A DNA stretch of 64,000 nucleotides, taken from DATBRG01 sp036560445 (GTDB taxonomy: Bacteria; Pseudomonadota; Gammaproteobacteria; Burkholderiales; Methylophilaceae). The stretch is taken from assembly GCA_036560445.1 (NCBI GenBank), contig DATBRG010000004.1, positions 154,878-218,877 on the forward strand. The letters are read 5' to 3'. The notes beneath the pieces are model-generated. The model was not told where the DNA came from, did not search any database, and saw only the letters and a list, made by a program, of their open reading frames with translations. This document shows, in pieces, positions 26,563 to 35,640 of this stretch. Each line of letters starts with the position of its first letter. Position 1 is the stretch's first letter. The translations under genes and the position numbers were made by a program.

Positions 26563-27912
26563 TCATTTAGAGCTGATGCCGAGCTTTTGCTCCAGATAGT
26601 GGATGCTGGTCGCACCCAAGTGAAAAGCAGCGTCTGCCATTAAATCACTGTGTAGCGGCACATTGGTTTTGATTCCTTGAACCACCATTTCGGATAATGC
26701 AATGCGCATACGGGCAATTGCCTGCTCACGTGTGTCGCCGTAGGCAATCAGTTTGCCTATCATCGAATCATAGTGTGGGGGCACGGTGTAATTCTGGTAA
26801 GCATGGGTATCAACACGGATACCAGGGCCACCTGGCATGTGGAAGGTTGTGATACGGCCAGGTGATGGTACAAAGGTATACGGGTCTTCAGCATTGATGC
26901 GGCATTCGATAGCGTGGCCACGGAACTGGATATCTTTTTGACGGAAAGGCAGTTTTTCGCCAGCAGCGATGCGGATTTGCTGTTGCACAATGTCGATGCC
27001 GGTAATCATTTCTGTTACCGGATGCTCAACTTGTACACGGGTGTTCATTTCAATGAAGTAAAACTCATTGTTTTCGTATAGGAATTCAAACGTGCCCGCG
27101 CCGCGATAATTGATTTTACGGCAGGCGTCAGCACAACGTGCGCCAACCTTGTCGCGTAACCTGGTGCTGAGGCCTGGTGCGGGCGCTTCTTCCAATACCT
27201 TTTGATGGCGACGTTGCATTGAGCAATCGCGCTCACCCAGATAGACAGCATTGCCGTGCTGGTCTGCTAATACCTGAAATTCGATATGACGTGGTTGCTC
27301 AAGAAATTTTTCCATGTAAACCATGGGATTGCCAAACGCAGCCTGGGCTTCAGCCTTGGTCATATTCACTGAGGCAAGCAAGGCCGCTTCTGTATGTACT
27401 ACACGCATGCCACGACCGCCGCCGCCGCCGGCGGCTTTGATAATTACCGGATAGCCGATTTCCCGCGCTGTGCGCATGATTATTTCCGGGTCGTCTGGTA
27501 AAGCACCTTCTGAGCCCGGTACACAAGGTACGCCGGCTTTCTTCATGGTGTCTTTAGCGCTAACTTTATCGCCCATGAGACGTATGGTCTCAGCTCTGGG
27601 GCCGATAAATACGAAACCACTTTGCTCTACGCGTTCAGCAAAATCGGCGTTTTCCGAGAGGAAACCATAACCTGGGTGTATCGCTTCTGCATCTGTGACT
27701 TCAGCTGCGCTGATGACTGCAGGAATATTAAGGTAGCTCTGGCCAGAGGGTGCAGGCCCAATACAGACCGATTCATCTGCTAGTTTTACGTACTTGGCTT
27801 CGCGGTCTGCTTCAGAGTGAACGGCTACGGTCTTGATACCCAGCTCGCGACAAGCACGCTGGATACGCAAGGCGATTTCGCCGCGGTTGGCAATGAGGAC
27901 TTTTTCAAACAT
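26563..27912 (-). CDS. accC: Acetyl-CoA carboxylase, biotin carboxylase subunit
   Basis: ATP-dependent carboxylation of the biotin on AccB, the first step of fatty-acid synthesis. The 449-residue protein begins MFEKVLIANRGEIALRIQRA. It has the ATP-grasp glycine loop KAAGGGGGRGMRVVH and the metal-binding FEFLYENNEFYFIEMNTR, given in part (IEMNTRVQVEHPVTE). Length matches E. coli AccC (449). It follows accB by 11 bases. Confidence 0.98.
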   Translation of the reverse strand: MFEKVLIANRGEIALRIQRACRELGIKTVAVHSEADREAKYVKLADESVCIGPAPSGQSYLNIPAVISAAEVTDAEAIHPGYGFLSENADFAERVEQSGFVFIGPRAETIRLMGDKVSAKDTMKKAGVPCVPGSEGALPDDPEIIMRTAREIGYPVIIKAAGGGGGRGMRVVHTEAALLASVNMTKAEAQAAFGNPMVYMEKFLEQPRHIEFQVLADQHGNAVYLGERDCSMQRRHQKVLEEAPAPGLSTRLRDKVGARCADACRKINYRGAGTFEFLYENNEFYFIEMNTRVQVEHPVTEMITGIDIVQQQIRIAAGEKLPFRQKDIQFRGHAIECRINAEDPYTFVPSPGRITTFHMPGGPGIRVDTHAYQNYTVPPHYDSMIGKLIAYGDTREQAIARMRIALSEMVVQGIKTNVPLHSDLMADAAFHLGATSIHYLEQKLGISSK

Positions 27913-27923
27913 AGAGACCTCGT

Positions 27924-28379
27924 TTAGCCGATGATGAAAAGGGGTTCGCCGTATTCAACGGGTTGCCCATTTTCAACCAGAATAGCTTTGATTACACCCG
28001 CATGATCGGCTTCAATTTCATTCAGCAGTTTCATGGCCTCGATAATACAGATCGTATCGCCAACCGAAACGCTGGAGCCTATTTCTACAAACGGGCTGCT
28101 ATCTGGGGAAGAGGATCGGTAAAAAGTGCCAACCATGGGTGATTTGACCACATGACCTTCGATGACTGGTTCTGTTGGCTCAGTGGCTGTTGCAGCCACT
28201 GGCGCAGCATGCTGCGCGGGCATTTGCTGCATATAAGGCTGGGCATAGTGCATCATAGGTTGGGAGTTAGGCAGGTTGCGACTGATACGCACTTTTTCCT
28301 CGCCTTCTGTTAATTCAAGCTCAGAAATACCGGATTCCTCAACCAGATCGATCAGTTTTTTCAGTTTACGTAAGTCCAT
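27924..28379 (-). CDS. accB: Acetyl-CoA carboxylase biotin carboxyl carrier protein
   Basis: Carries biotin between the carboxylase (AccC) and the transferase (AccA/D). The 151-residue protein has the N-terminal helix MDLRKLKKLIDLVEESGISE, a Pro/Ala linker (about residues 50-75) and a C-terminal biotinyl domain. The biotin-accepting lysine is in EAMKLLNEIEAD; the usual EAMKMMN/EAMKLMN has Leu here, a mild change. It is the first gene of accB-accC-prmA-DUF3426. Confidence 0.97.
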   Translation of the reverse strand: MDLRKLKKLIDLVEESGISELELTEGEEKVRISRNLPNSQPMMHYAQPYMQQMPAQHAAPVAATATEPTEPVIEGHVVKSPMVGTFYRSSSPDSSPFVEIGSSVSVGDTICIIEAMKLLNEIEADHAGVIKAILVENGQPVEYGEPLFIIG

Positions 28380-28449
28380 GATTAACCTCTTTTAAAGCAA
28401 TATAGTGTTGAACGCATATTTCTTGATGCGAATGGATTGGCGATACTAG

Positions 28450-28902
28450 TTACTTGAGTCTGGTAATTGCGTAGTCCAAGGCCAGTGAATAGCCTTGGGA
28501 ACCTAAGCCACTGATTACGCCTACCGCAATATCACTGAAATAGGAGTGATGGCGGAAGCTTTCACGCGCGTGGACATTGGAAAGGTGAACTTCTATAAAT
28601 GGAATCTTGACCGCGGCTAGTGCATCGCGCATCGCAACAGATGTATGTGTGAAGGCTGCAGGATTGATAATAATAAAATCGACGTTTTTAGCTGCTAATG
28701 ACTGGATTTTACCGATTAACTCTGCCTCGGCATTACTTTGGAAAGCTGCCAGCTTCAGGCCGGCTTTTTTCGCCTGCTCCAATAACCGCTTGTTGATACC
28801 CTCAAGCGTATCTTTGCCGTAATGCTCGGGCTCGCGCGTACCCAGCAAGTTAAGGTTGGGGCCATGCAGTACCAGTATGGATTTGGTGGATTTATCAGCC
28901 AT
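28450..28902 (-). CDS. aroQ: 3-dehydroquinate dehydratase, type II
   Basis: Third step of the shikimate pathway, 3-dehydroquinate to 3-dehydroshikimate. The 150-residue protein has the type II motif GPNLNLLGTREPEHYG, the FQSNAEAELI segment, IINPAAFTHTSVAMRDAL with the catalytic region and EVHLSNVHARESFRHHS. Dodecameric in the family. The aroQ-accB-accC order is common in proteobacteria. Confidence 0.97.
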   Translation of the reverse strand: MADKSTKSILVLHGPNLNLLGTREPEHYGKDTLEGINKRLLEQAKKAGLKLAAFQSNAEAELIGKIQSLAAKNVDFIIINPAAFTHTSVAMRDALAAVKIPFIEVHLSNVHARESFRHHSYFSDIAVGVISGLGSQGYSLALDYAITRLK

Positions 28903-29025
28903 ATACGGTGGTTTTATGTGACCAGCGGCAGTAATTCATGGCTGCAAGTTTGCCGCAAATAGGGGGATGTTGTCTAGCGGATTGGCGATATTTAACGAAA
29001 TTACAAGGTTTTCAGTAACTTAGTT

Positions 29026-29574
29026 TTAGCTCGACTGAGCTAACTTGATTAAAGGTAGCAAGGTTTGCTCTAAAAGTGGCTGATCTATACGTCCGAAATA
29101 GGTTTTGGCTACCGTGCCATCAGCTTTAATGATTACAGTATATGGCAATATGCCTTTATCATTGCCAAGGCTGGCAGCCAGATTCATACCTTCCATATCG
29201 GCGGCAAGCAAAGGGTAGCTTACTTTGACTTCTTTGCTAAATTCGCGGATTTTAGCTACATCATCGGTGGAAATTCCTAGCACAATTACGTTATTGTCGT
29301 GATACTGGTCCTGTAGGTGGGACAATTCCGGCATTTCTTCACGACATGGCGGACACCAGGTTGCCCAGAAATTAACAACTATAATCTTGCCTTGCCATTG
29401 TTTAAGCAATTGCGATTTGCCACTCGCATCTTCGAAGCTTGCTGTATATAAGCCGCTAGTTGAAATATTGACGGGTTGAGAGATCGAAGGGTTGATAATG
29501 TAGTGTCGCGTCGCCAGGCCGAGAATGATGATGGCTAGGCTAACCGCAAAAATCTGCAGGGATTTTTTAATCAT
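29026..29574 (-). CDS. TlpA/ResA-like membrane-anchored thioredoxin
   Basis: A 182-residue protein with an N-terminal membrane anchor (about residues 6-22, LQIFAVSLAIIILGLA) and a periplasmic thioredoxin fold with the active site WATWCPPCREEMPEL. It is likely a thiol reductant fed by DsbD, whose gene lies directly upstream (11-base gap), for example in cytochrome c maturation or outer-membrane disulfide repair. Substrate not visible from sequence. Confidence 0.92.
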   Translation of the reverse strand: MIKKSLQIFAVSLAIIILGLATRHYIINPSISQPVNISTSGLYTASFEDASGKSQLLKQWQGKIIVVNFWATWCPPCREEMPELSHLQDQYHDNNVIVLGISTDDVAKIREFSKEVKVSYPLLAADMEGMNLAASLGNDKGILPYTVIIKADGTVAKTYFGRIDQPLLEQTLLPLIKLAQSS

Positions 29575-29585
29575 GTTTTTATTTT

Positions 29586-31487
29586 TTAATTTCTGGAGGT
29601 TATTTGATGGAGAGTCTGCTTAAATTCTTCTGCATCTTGATAGCCAACGACTTTCAAGGACGGAATTTGCTGTCCATTACTATCAAAAAAAATGATGCCA
29701 GGCAGGCCAAATAGACCGAAACGCTTGAGTAGTGCATCACCTTCATTGGAAGGCGTGGTCAAATCAGCCTGCAATAGAACCACGTTTTCCAGGGATTTTT
29801 GTACTCCCATGTCGCTGAAAGTAAACTGCTCCAGTTCCTTGCAGGCGACACACCAGTCAGCATAGAAATCCAGCATGACGGTTTTTCCTGCCGAGTTTTG
29901 CATATAGTTTTCAAGTTCAGCCAGGCTATTTATCCGTTGAAAAGATAGCTTGGCCTTTGGCGTACTACTGACGTTTGCCTGCAAACCAGAAAGTGGTTGC
30001 AATGGTGATTTAGCCCCAGACAGTGCGCCTATCAATAAGGCGACACCCAGTACCAAAGCAATGACACCCATGCCTTTCCAGAACTTCATCCATGGGCTGG
30101 CATGCACTGGCAACCCATCCAGTGCATGCATGTATATTGCAGGTACGATGAGTAGTGCTGCCCACATTGCTATCTGTAGGCTGACCGGGACTAATGGCGT
30201 AATAATCCAGATTGCTACCCCTAGCATAACCACGCCAAAAAAGTTACGTACCGTATTCATCCACTGCCCGGTCTTGGGCAACAGGCTACCAGCAGAGGCG
30301 CCTAGAAGCAGCAATGGCACCCCCATGCCTATTGAGAGAGAAAATAGTGCTATACCACCCAAGAGTACATCATGAGTTTTGCTAATATAAATTAAGGCAC
30401 CAGCCAGAGGAGCCGCTACACAAGGGCTTACAATCAATGCTGATAAAGCGCCCATGATGAATACACCGACGAAACGGCCTCCCTTGATGCGATTGCTGAC
30501 ATTGACCATGCTGCTCTCAAATGCAGCTGGTAGCTTGAGCTCATAAAAGCCGAACATGGATAAAGCTAGTAGTACAAATACCAAGCCAGTTGCGCTTAGT
30601 ACCCAGGCATTTTGCAGTGTATTACTTAATAGTTGCCCAGAAAGCCCGGCTGCGATACCTGCCAAGGTATAGCTCAACGCCATGCCCAAAGTGTAGGCAA
30701 GGGAAAGATTAAAGGAATGTAGTCGAGAAGGTGCTTTATTCGCGGTTTGCTTGCTGCCTACGATGATGCCGGAAAGTATAGGTATCATCGGTAGCACACA
30801 AGGCGTCAGTGATAACAGTAAACCAAAACCAAAAAAGCCGATGACTATTAGCCAAAGTTTGCCACTTTTGAGTAAGTTGGCCGCCTCACCGTCATTGCCA
30901 GTATTTTGGCTGACAAAGCCTAAGGTATTAGTGTTCTGAGTCCTGCCACCAGTGGAGGCCAAGTCCAAGTCATAATTTTTATGGATAGGGGCATAACACA
31001 AACCTTTTTCACTGCAGCCCTGATAAGTAGCCGCTAACGTCACCTTGCCTTCGACAGGTTGAGCCAGTTTGATTTCAGCCATAATGTCATGGTGATAAAC
31101 CTCGCTCTGGCCAAAAGTGGCATCTTGTTTAATCTCACCTTTGGGCAGGTCTATAGATTTAACGCTGTTCCCGATGGGGGATTTGAGTTCAAAACTAATG
31201 CGCGCACGATATAAATAATGGCCAGGTGCTACTTTGAAAGCGGCTTGCAGCGTCTGTGAATCCAAGACATTGACAGAGAGTTTGAAAGCCTCGTCAGGGG
31301 ATAAAAACTTTTCTTCATCATTATTTGCGAGGAAAGCGCTCTTGCCGCTGCCGCCATTGTTTTCTGCCAATACAGTAAAAGGTAAAGTGAATAACAAGCC
31401 TACAAATAAGGCGGCGAGCAAGCGTTTCTGGATGGTTGATAAATAAGTGTTCAAACTAAAGTATCCGTTGTTGTTGAAGTAATCCAT
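29586..31487 (-). CDS. dsbD: Thiol:disulfide interchange protein DsbD
   Basis: Moves electrons from cytoplasmic thioredoxin to periplasmic thiol proteins. The 633-residue product has an N-terminal signal peptide and an alpha domain with CSEKGLCYAP. About eight membrane helices follow, with paired cysteines in LTPCVLPMIPILSG and VSPCVAAPLAGAL. The C-terminal thioredoxin domain has the WCVACKELE active site. The ATG at 31487 overlaps cutA by 37 bases. An in-frame TTG at 31454 forms a TTGA overlap with the cutA stop and gives a cleaner signal peptide (MNTYLSTIQKRLLAALF), so the true start may be there. Confidence 0.94.
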   Translation of the reverse strand: MDYFNNNGYFSLNTYLSTIQKRLLAALFVGLLFTLPFTVLAENNGGSGKSAFLANNDEEKFLSPDEAFKLSVNVLDSQTLQAAFKVAPGHYLYRARISFELKSPIGNSVKSIDLPKGEIKQDATFGQSEVYHHDIMAEIKLAQPVEGKVTLAATYQGCSEKGLCYAPIHKNYDLDLASTGGRTQNTNTLGFVSQNTGNDGEAANLLKSGKLWLIVIGFFGFGLLLSLTPCVLPMIPILSGIIVGSKQTANKAPSRLHSFNLSLAYTLGMALSYTLAGIAAGLSGQLLSNTLQNAWVLSATGLVFVLLALSMFGFYELKLPAAFESSMVNVSNRIKGGRFVGVFIMGALSALIVSPCVAAPLAGALIYISKTHDVLLGGIALFSLSIGMGVPLLLLGASAGSLLPKTGQWMNTVRNFFGVVMLGVAIWIITPLVPVSLQIAMWAALLIVPAIYMHALDGLPVHASPWMKFWKGMGVIALVLGVALLIGALSGAKSPLQPLSGLQANVSSTPKAKLSFQRINSLAELENYMQNSAGKTVMLDFYADWCVACKELEQFTFSDMGVQKSLENVVLLQADLTTPSNEGDALLKRFGLFGLPGIIFFDSNGQQIPSLKVVGYQDAEEFKQTLHQITSRN

Positions 31488-31798
31488 TGAAAATATGCGC
31501 TGAAACCACCATCTAGAGAGACATAGACGATTTCGGGAAGTTCGTAAGGATGCAGCTTGCGTATTGCTTGTTCTAGAGCGGGGTAGCGGTCAACGGTGGT
31601 TTTGATTAATACCGGGATTTCCCGGGCGCTTTCGATTTTCCCCTGCCAATGGTAGATTGAACTGCAGGGCGATAATATGTTTACACAGGCAGCAAGCCGC
31701 GTTTCAACCAGATACTGAGCCAATTTCTCGGCGCTAGCCTGATCGGGTAAGTTGCTCATTACCATGATGGCACCTGTTGATTTATCTACTGAATTCAC
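31451..31798 (-). CDS. cutA: Divalent-cation tolerance protein CutA
   Basis: Small trimeric protein of the CutA1 family, here 115 residues from GTG 31798. LAACVNILSPCSSIYHWQGKIE contains the family core (ACVNI, YHWQGKIE) and HPYELPEIVYVSLDGG the C-terminal part. The GTG has AAGG 8 bases before it; an ATG at 31765 with AGG 7 bases before it is an alternative that gives 104 residues. Adjacent to dsbD, as in E. coli and many proteobacteria. Confidence 0.94.
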   Translation of the reverse strand: MNSVDKSTGAIMVMSNLPDQASAEKLAQYLVETRLAACVNILSPCSSIYHWQGKIESAREIPVLIKTTVDRYPALEQAIRKLHPYELPEIVYVSLDGGFSAYFQWITSTTTDTLV

Positions 31799-31840
31799 TT
31801 CATCGGCCTTAATTTACTAAGCATAATAGATTGGAGTTTC

Positions 31841-32236
31841 ATGCGTTTGCTTGTTCTATTGTTGATTTTACTCGCTTTTCCCGCGCTCGAGATATGGCTG
31901 CTAATAGAGCTGGGCCATCGTTATGGCTGGGGGCTCATGGGATATTTACTGTTAGTCGCGGCACTGGGCTGGCGCTTACTGCAAGAAGAAAAACTTTTGC
32001 TGCTGGGCCGCATGGCTCAGACCCTGAGCCAAGGCGGTACCCCCGCCAAGGCATTATTCGGCACGGCAAAAAACCTATTGGCTGGCATATTACTGATTCT
32101 GCCCGGAGTTATCAGTGACGTAATAGCCGTAATTTTATTGTTGCTGCCATCACCCAAAATCAGTGCCGGGGAGCGTTATGCTGAAAAAGCAGCAAACGAT
32201 GACGTTATAGAGGGTGAGTTTCGCCGCGAAGATTAG
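31841..32236 (+). CDS. fxsA: FxsA family membrane protein
   Basis: A 131-residue FxsA-type inner-membrane protein with hydrophobic helices at the N-terminus (LLVLLLILLAFPALEIWLLI) and in the middle, and a charged tail. FxsA was named for suppressing F-exclusion of phage T7; its normal role is unclear. A TTGGAG ribosome site precedes the ATG. It diverges from cutA across 42 bases. Confidence 0.9.
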   Translation: MRLLVLLLILLAFPALEIWLLIELGHRYGWGLMGYLLLVAALGWRLLQEEKLLLLGRMAQTLSQGGTPAKALFGTAKNLLAGILLILPGVISDVIAVILLLLPSPKISAGERYAEKAANDDVIEGEFRRED

Positions 32237-32312
32237 CTCGCGAGCGTTCGAGTAAATGGCTGTGATAAACTAGCGCCCTTTTAAGTCGTTGCCCCAGCTA
32301 GGAATTTTCTGC

Positions 32313-33344
32313 ATGTCCTACCAAGTTACCATACAACCCAGTGGCCATACTTTTACTGTTAATAGTGGTGAAACCATTCTCAACGCTGCTGTAGAAGCAG
32401 GCTTCAACTTGCCTTATGGCTGCCGTAACGGTGCCTGTGGTGCTTGTAAGGGGAAGGTGCTGGAGGGGCAGGTACATCAGGGTGACTACCAAGGCAATGC
32501 CATGACCGAAGACGAGGAGAAGTCCGGCCAGGCATTGTTCTGTTGTGCGTTAGCCATGAGTGACCTAGTCATTGAATGCCGTGAAGTGACTGGCAAGGAT
32601 GGCATACGCCCGCGCATCATGCCTGCGCGCGTACAAAATCTGGAAAAACTATCGCATGACGTCATGGCTATGTTCCTGAAGCTACCTAGTAACGAGCGCA
32701 TGCAGTTTATGGCCGGCCAATACATAGATTTTTTGCTGAAAGACGGCAAGCGGCGCGCTTTTTCAATAGCCAATGCGCCGCATAGTGACGATCTATTGGA
32801 GTTACATCTGCGCCTGATACCAGGCGGGCAATTTACCGAATACGTATTTAATGAGATGCACGAAAAAGCCATATTGCGGCTGGAAGGCCCATTCGGAAGC
32901 TTCTATCTGCGCGAAGACTCACAGAAGCCCATCATCTTTGTTGCTGGCGGTACAGGTTTTGCGCCGATTAAGGGCATTATTGAGCATATGATGCATCATC
33001 ACATGCAACGCAAAATGGTGCTGTATTGGGGGGCGCGTAGCCGAGAAGATCTCTACATGCCGAAGCTACCAGCAACATGGCAATCCAATTATTCCGGCTT
33101 TAGCTTTGTGCCAGTATTGTCTGAGCCGTTGCCCGAAGATAACTGGCAAGGCAGGGTAGGCTTGGTGCATGAAGCCGTGCTGGAAGACCATGCAGATTTG
33201 AGCGAATACCAAGTGTATTGCTGTGGTGCGCCGGGCATGGTGGAAACTGCACATCGGGAATTCCAGCAGCATGGCATGCCGGAAGACGAGTTCTTCTCGG
33301 ACGCTTTTACTTTCTCCAACCCATTGCCAAAAGTCGCGGTTTAA
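32313..33344 (+). CDS. 2Fe-2S ferredoxin/FAD/NAD reductase (CDP-6-deoxy-glucoseen reductase-like)
   Basis: A 343-residue flavoprotein made of an N-terminal plant-type [2Fe-2S] ferredoxin (LPYGCRNGACGACKGKV, fourth cysteine in ALFCCALAM), an FAD domain (RAFSIANAP) and an NAD domain (FVAGGTGFAPIKGIIEHM). This is the layout of CDP-6-deoxy-3,4-glucoseen reductase AscD and of phenol hydroxylase reductases. No dideoxysugar or oxygenase genes are nearby, so its partner is unknown; isolated copies like this are common in Betaproteobacteria. The ATG at 32313 has AGGA 9 bases upstream. Its stop overlaps the convergent hemY stop by 4 bases. Confidence 0.9.
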   Translation: MSYQVTIQPSGHTFTVNSGETILNAAVEAGFNLPYGCRNGACGACKGKVLEGQVHQGDYQGNAMTEDEEKSGQALFCCALAMSDLVIECREVTGKDGIRPRIMPARVQNLEKLSHDVMAMFLKLPSNERMQFMAGQYIDFLLKDGKRRAFSIANAPHSDDLLELHLRLIPGGQFTEYVFNEMHEKAILRLEGPFGSFYLREDSQKPIIFVAGGTGFAPIKGIIEHMMHHHMQRKMVLYWGARSREDLYMPKLPATWQSNYSGFSFVPVLSEPLPEDNWQGRVGLVHEAVLEDHADLSEYQVYCCGAPGMVETAHREFQQHGMPEDEFFSDAFTFSNPLPKVAV

Positions 33345-34531
33345 TCACTGGCCATAAACGACCGGCATAGCTGGACGCTGTGTCGGTAATGTTGATTAGC
33401 CGCTTCACTATTGCCTTGGCTATCCAGCATTTTGGCCAATGCGAGGTGAGCTGGTGCGCTTGGTTTCACGCTGATGCTAGCTTCCAGATAACTTTGTGCC
33501 TTGCCCCACAGGCCCATGTTCACGCACATATTGCCCAAAGCCATTAGCAGATTGGCATCGCCCTGATGGCTGAGTAACCAGTATTCTGCCTGCTGCAGCT
33601 GTTTTTGCGGGTTATCAGTGATGCAATCGCCTAGCAAGCCTGCCAGTTCACTATCCCAGCTTTTTGTCAGGCTCATTTCTACTATTTCTGCAGCCTTGTT
33701 AGCCGCTCCAGCTTGAATAAAACTTTGAGCACCAAGCATAGCCAACCGGTTATTCAATCGGTCTTCCTCGGGTATTTTCCCCCAATACGCACTTAGCGCT
33801 GGCAAATCAACTGCGTGACGCTTAATAAGCTGCTGGTGGGCTTGCTGCCGGATTTCCCGTAGTTGCCAGGAGTCGATGGCATCTTGTTTTTCCAACAGAT
33901 TTAGAATTACCAACACCTGCTCCCAATTGCTCAACCGTAATTGCACCTTGAGCTCAAGACGCAATGCCGGCGGGTATTTGGGCTCAATTTTCTCCAACTG
34001 CTGTATGACATGCAATGCTTGGCTATATTGCCTGTCGTCCACTAGCAACTCGATCTGGGTCAACAGCCTCGCCACGGTGGCTTGCGGCGCTAGTCGCTCC
34101 GCTTCTGCCAAATAGTAGTCACGCTGGCTTTTATGCTTGAGCTTGTGCGAGGCACGCGCGGCAATCAACGCGCTCAGGCCAGCATCTTCACCCAGATCCA
34201 GAGCGCGAGCAGCAGATTTTTCAGCGGTTTCATAGCGGCCTTCCACCATAGCATGCAGGCTTTCCAGCATGGCGGCATGGCCCTTCTTGAGGCGTTGGCT
34301 TTCCTTGTAGGCGCGCACGTTGCCAGGCAGGCGGCGGGTATAATTGATTAGACGCAAACCTAGATGCAATGAGATAAAGGCCAGCACTATCAATACCAGC
34401 AGCAGATTGAGTGATAACTCCAAGCGGTAAGGTGGCCGTACTATCAGCACGTAACCTTCGTTGCTGGCCACCAGTAGTGATAGACCTATCGCCACAGCCA
34501 GAAGAAGTAATATCCAGACCAGCCAGCGCAC
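33341..34531 (-). CDS. hemY: HemY-like membrane protein with TPR repeats
   Basis: A 396-residue protein of the proteobacterial HemY_N type, not the protoporphyrinogen oxidase also called HemY. Two N-terminal membrane helices (WLVWILLLLAVAIGLSLLV and LNLLLVLIVLAFISLHLGL) are followed by TPR-like helical repeats. It starts at a GTG sharing one base with the hemX stop (TAGTG). Its role in heme synthesis is by association with hemC-hemD-hemX only. Confidence 0.92.
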   Translation of the reverse strand: MRWLVWILLLLAVAIGLSLLVASNEGYVLIVRPPYRLELSLNLLLVLIVLAFISLHLGLRLINYTRRLPGNVRAYKESQRLKKGHAAMLESLHAMVEGRYETAEKSAARALDLGEDAGLSALIAARASHKLKHKSQRDYYLAEAERLAPQATVARLLTQIELLVDDRQYSQALHVIQQLEKIEPKYPPALRLELKVQLRLSNWEQVLVILNLLEKQDAIDSWQLREIRQQAHQQLIKRHAVDLPALSAYWGKIPEEDRLNNRLAMLGAQSFIQAGAANKAAEIVEMSLTKSWDSELAGLLGDCITDNPQKQLQQAEYWLLSHQGDANLLMALGNMCVNMGLWGKAQSYLEASISVKPSAPAHLALAKMLDSQGNSEAANQHYRHSVQLCRSFMASD

Positions 34532-35640
34532 TATTTATGCCGTCCCGGGCTATGTTCTTGGCTTCCGTTACGCTCCAGCGAGAGCTTGTACTTGCTTACT
34601 AGCCCAAGGCTCTCGCTAATGTCCGGCAAGTCTATGACTATATTGTTAGCAGATAGCTCCTTGATGGTTGCCAAGGCGCTGATCGTTGCGGCTTCACGCA
34701 AGTCGAAATGACCTTTCAGCCATTTTTCCGCTGCTTCAAGATCGGTCCGGTAGGTTGCTTCGTCATGTTGTAATAATGCAATCCGTGCAGTGAGCAAGTG
34801 CAACTTGATGTTTTCACGCAGGAAGAAAGTCTGGTCTGGCGCCAATAATGGAGGTTCTGGCCGGTCTATGCGCTCAATCCGGATCATCTGCTTCAGATCT
34901 TGCCAGACTTCCTGTGCCAGCCTGTGCCAGGGGTTGGAGTTCCAGTCCGGCTTGGGTGCAATAGCGGGGCTTGGGTGCCGTTCACTTACCAAAGGCAGGC
35001 TGTCGATGTTTTCGGACAGGCTTTCAAGTTTCAAGCTCATACCAACCACGTCTATGCTGGGCAGGCTCTGCAAGTGTTGAATGTCCTGTGCTACTGCTTT
35101 GCGCAATTGGATCACCTGCGGCGTATCGAGTTCTTGCAGACGAGAGTCAGCCGTCTGTAATGCAAGCAATGCCGGCTTGACGTTGCCAGCCAGCTGCAAC
35201 TGTTGATTGGCAATGATCATCAATTGCTCTACTTCAGCAATCACACGCTCTTCACGATTATTCGCTAGCTCGAGATAAAGTGTTTGCAGCGCTTCCTGTT
35301 GATTTTGTGACTCGGCCAGCTTCTGTTCCAGTAAGGCAACATGCGCAGAGGTTTCAGCGGTACGGTCATCGGCATTTTTGGCAAGTGCTAGGCTTTGCTG
35401 ATTATTGGCGCTATATTGTTCCAGTCGCTGAGTAAGCGTTTGCTCTAGCTGCGTGAAGCGCTGGTGGGTGTTTAGCCATTGCCAGACCAAGATACAGAGT
35501 GCAACCAATACCAGCACCAGCGCGGTGCTAGCGAATATGGAAGGTTTTTGGTTTTCCTTGGTTGAGGCCAAAGTATTTTCCGTCTCAGTCACTTGTATGG
35601 ATGACTCGATCTCAGTATCGGGCTGGTTTTGGTTAGTCAT
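34531..35640 (-). CDS. hemX: HemX-like uroporphyrinogen-III C-methyltransferase family membrane protein
   Basis: A 369-residue HemX-family protein: a short cytoplasmic N-terminus, one membrane helix at about residues 35-53 (ALVLVLVALCILVWQWL), a coiled coil at about 60-130 and a helical domain ending in WLKGHFDLREAATISAL. Despite the family name it lacks an AdoMet-binding methyltransferase domain. It overlaps hemD by four bases. Confidence 0.92.
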   Translation of the reverse strand: MTNQNQPDTEIESSIQVTETENTLASTKENQKPSIFASTALVLVLVALCILVWQWLNTHQRFTQLEQTLTQRLEQYSANNQQSLALAKNADDRTAETSAHVALLEQKLAESQNQQEALQTLYLELANNREERVIAEVEQLMIIANQQLQLAGNVKPALLALQTADSRLQELDTPQVIQLRKAVAQDIQHLQSLPSIDVVGMSLKLESLSENIDSLPLVSERHPSPAIAPKPDWNSNPWHRLAQEVWQDLKQMIRIERIDRPEPPLLAPDQTFFLRENIKLHLLTARIALLQHDEATYRTDLEAAEKWLKGHFDLREAATISALATIKELSANNIVIDLPDISESLGLVSKYKLSLERNGSQEHSPGRHK

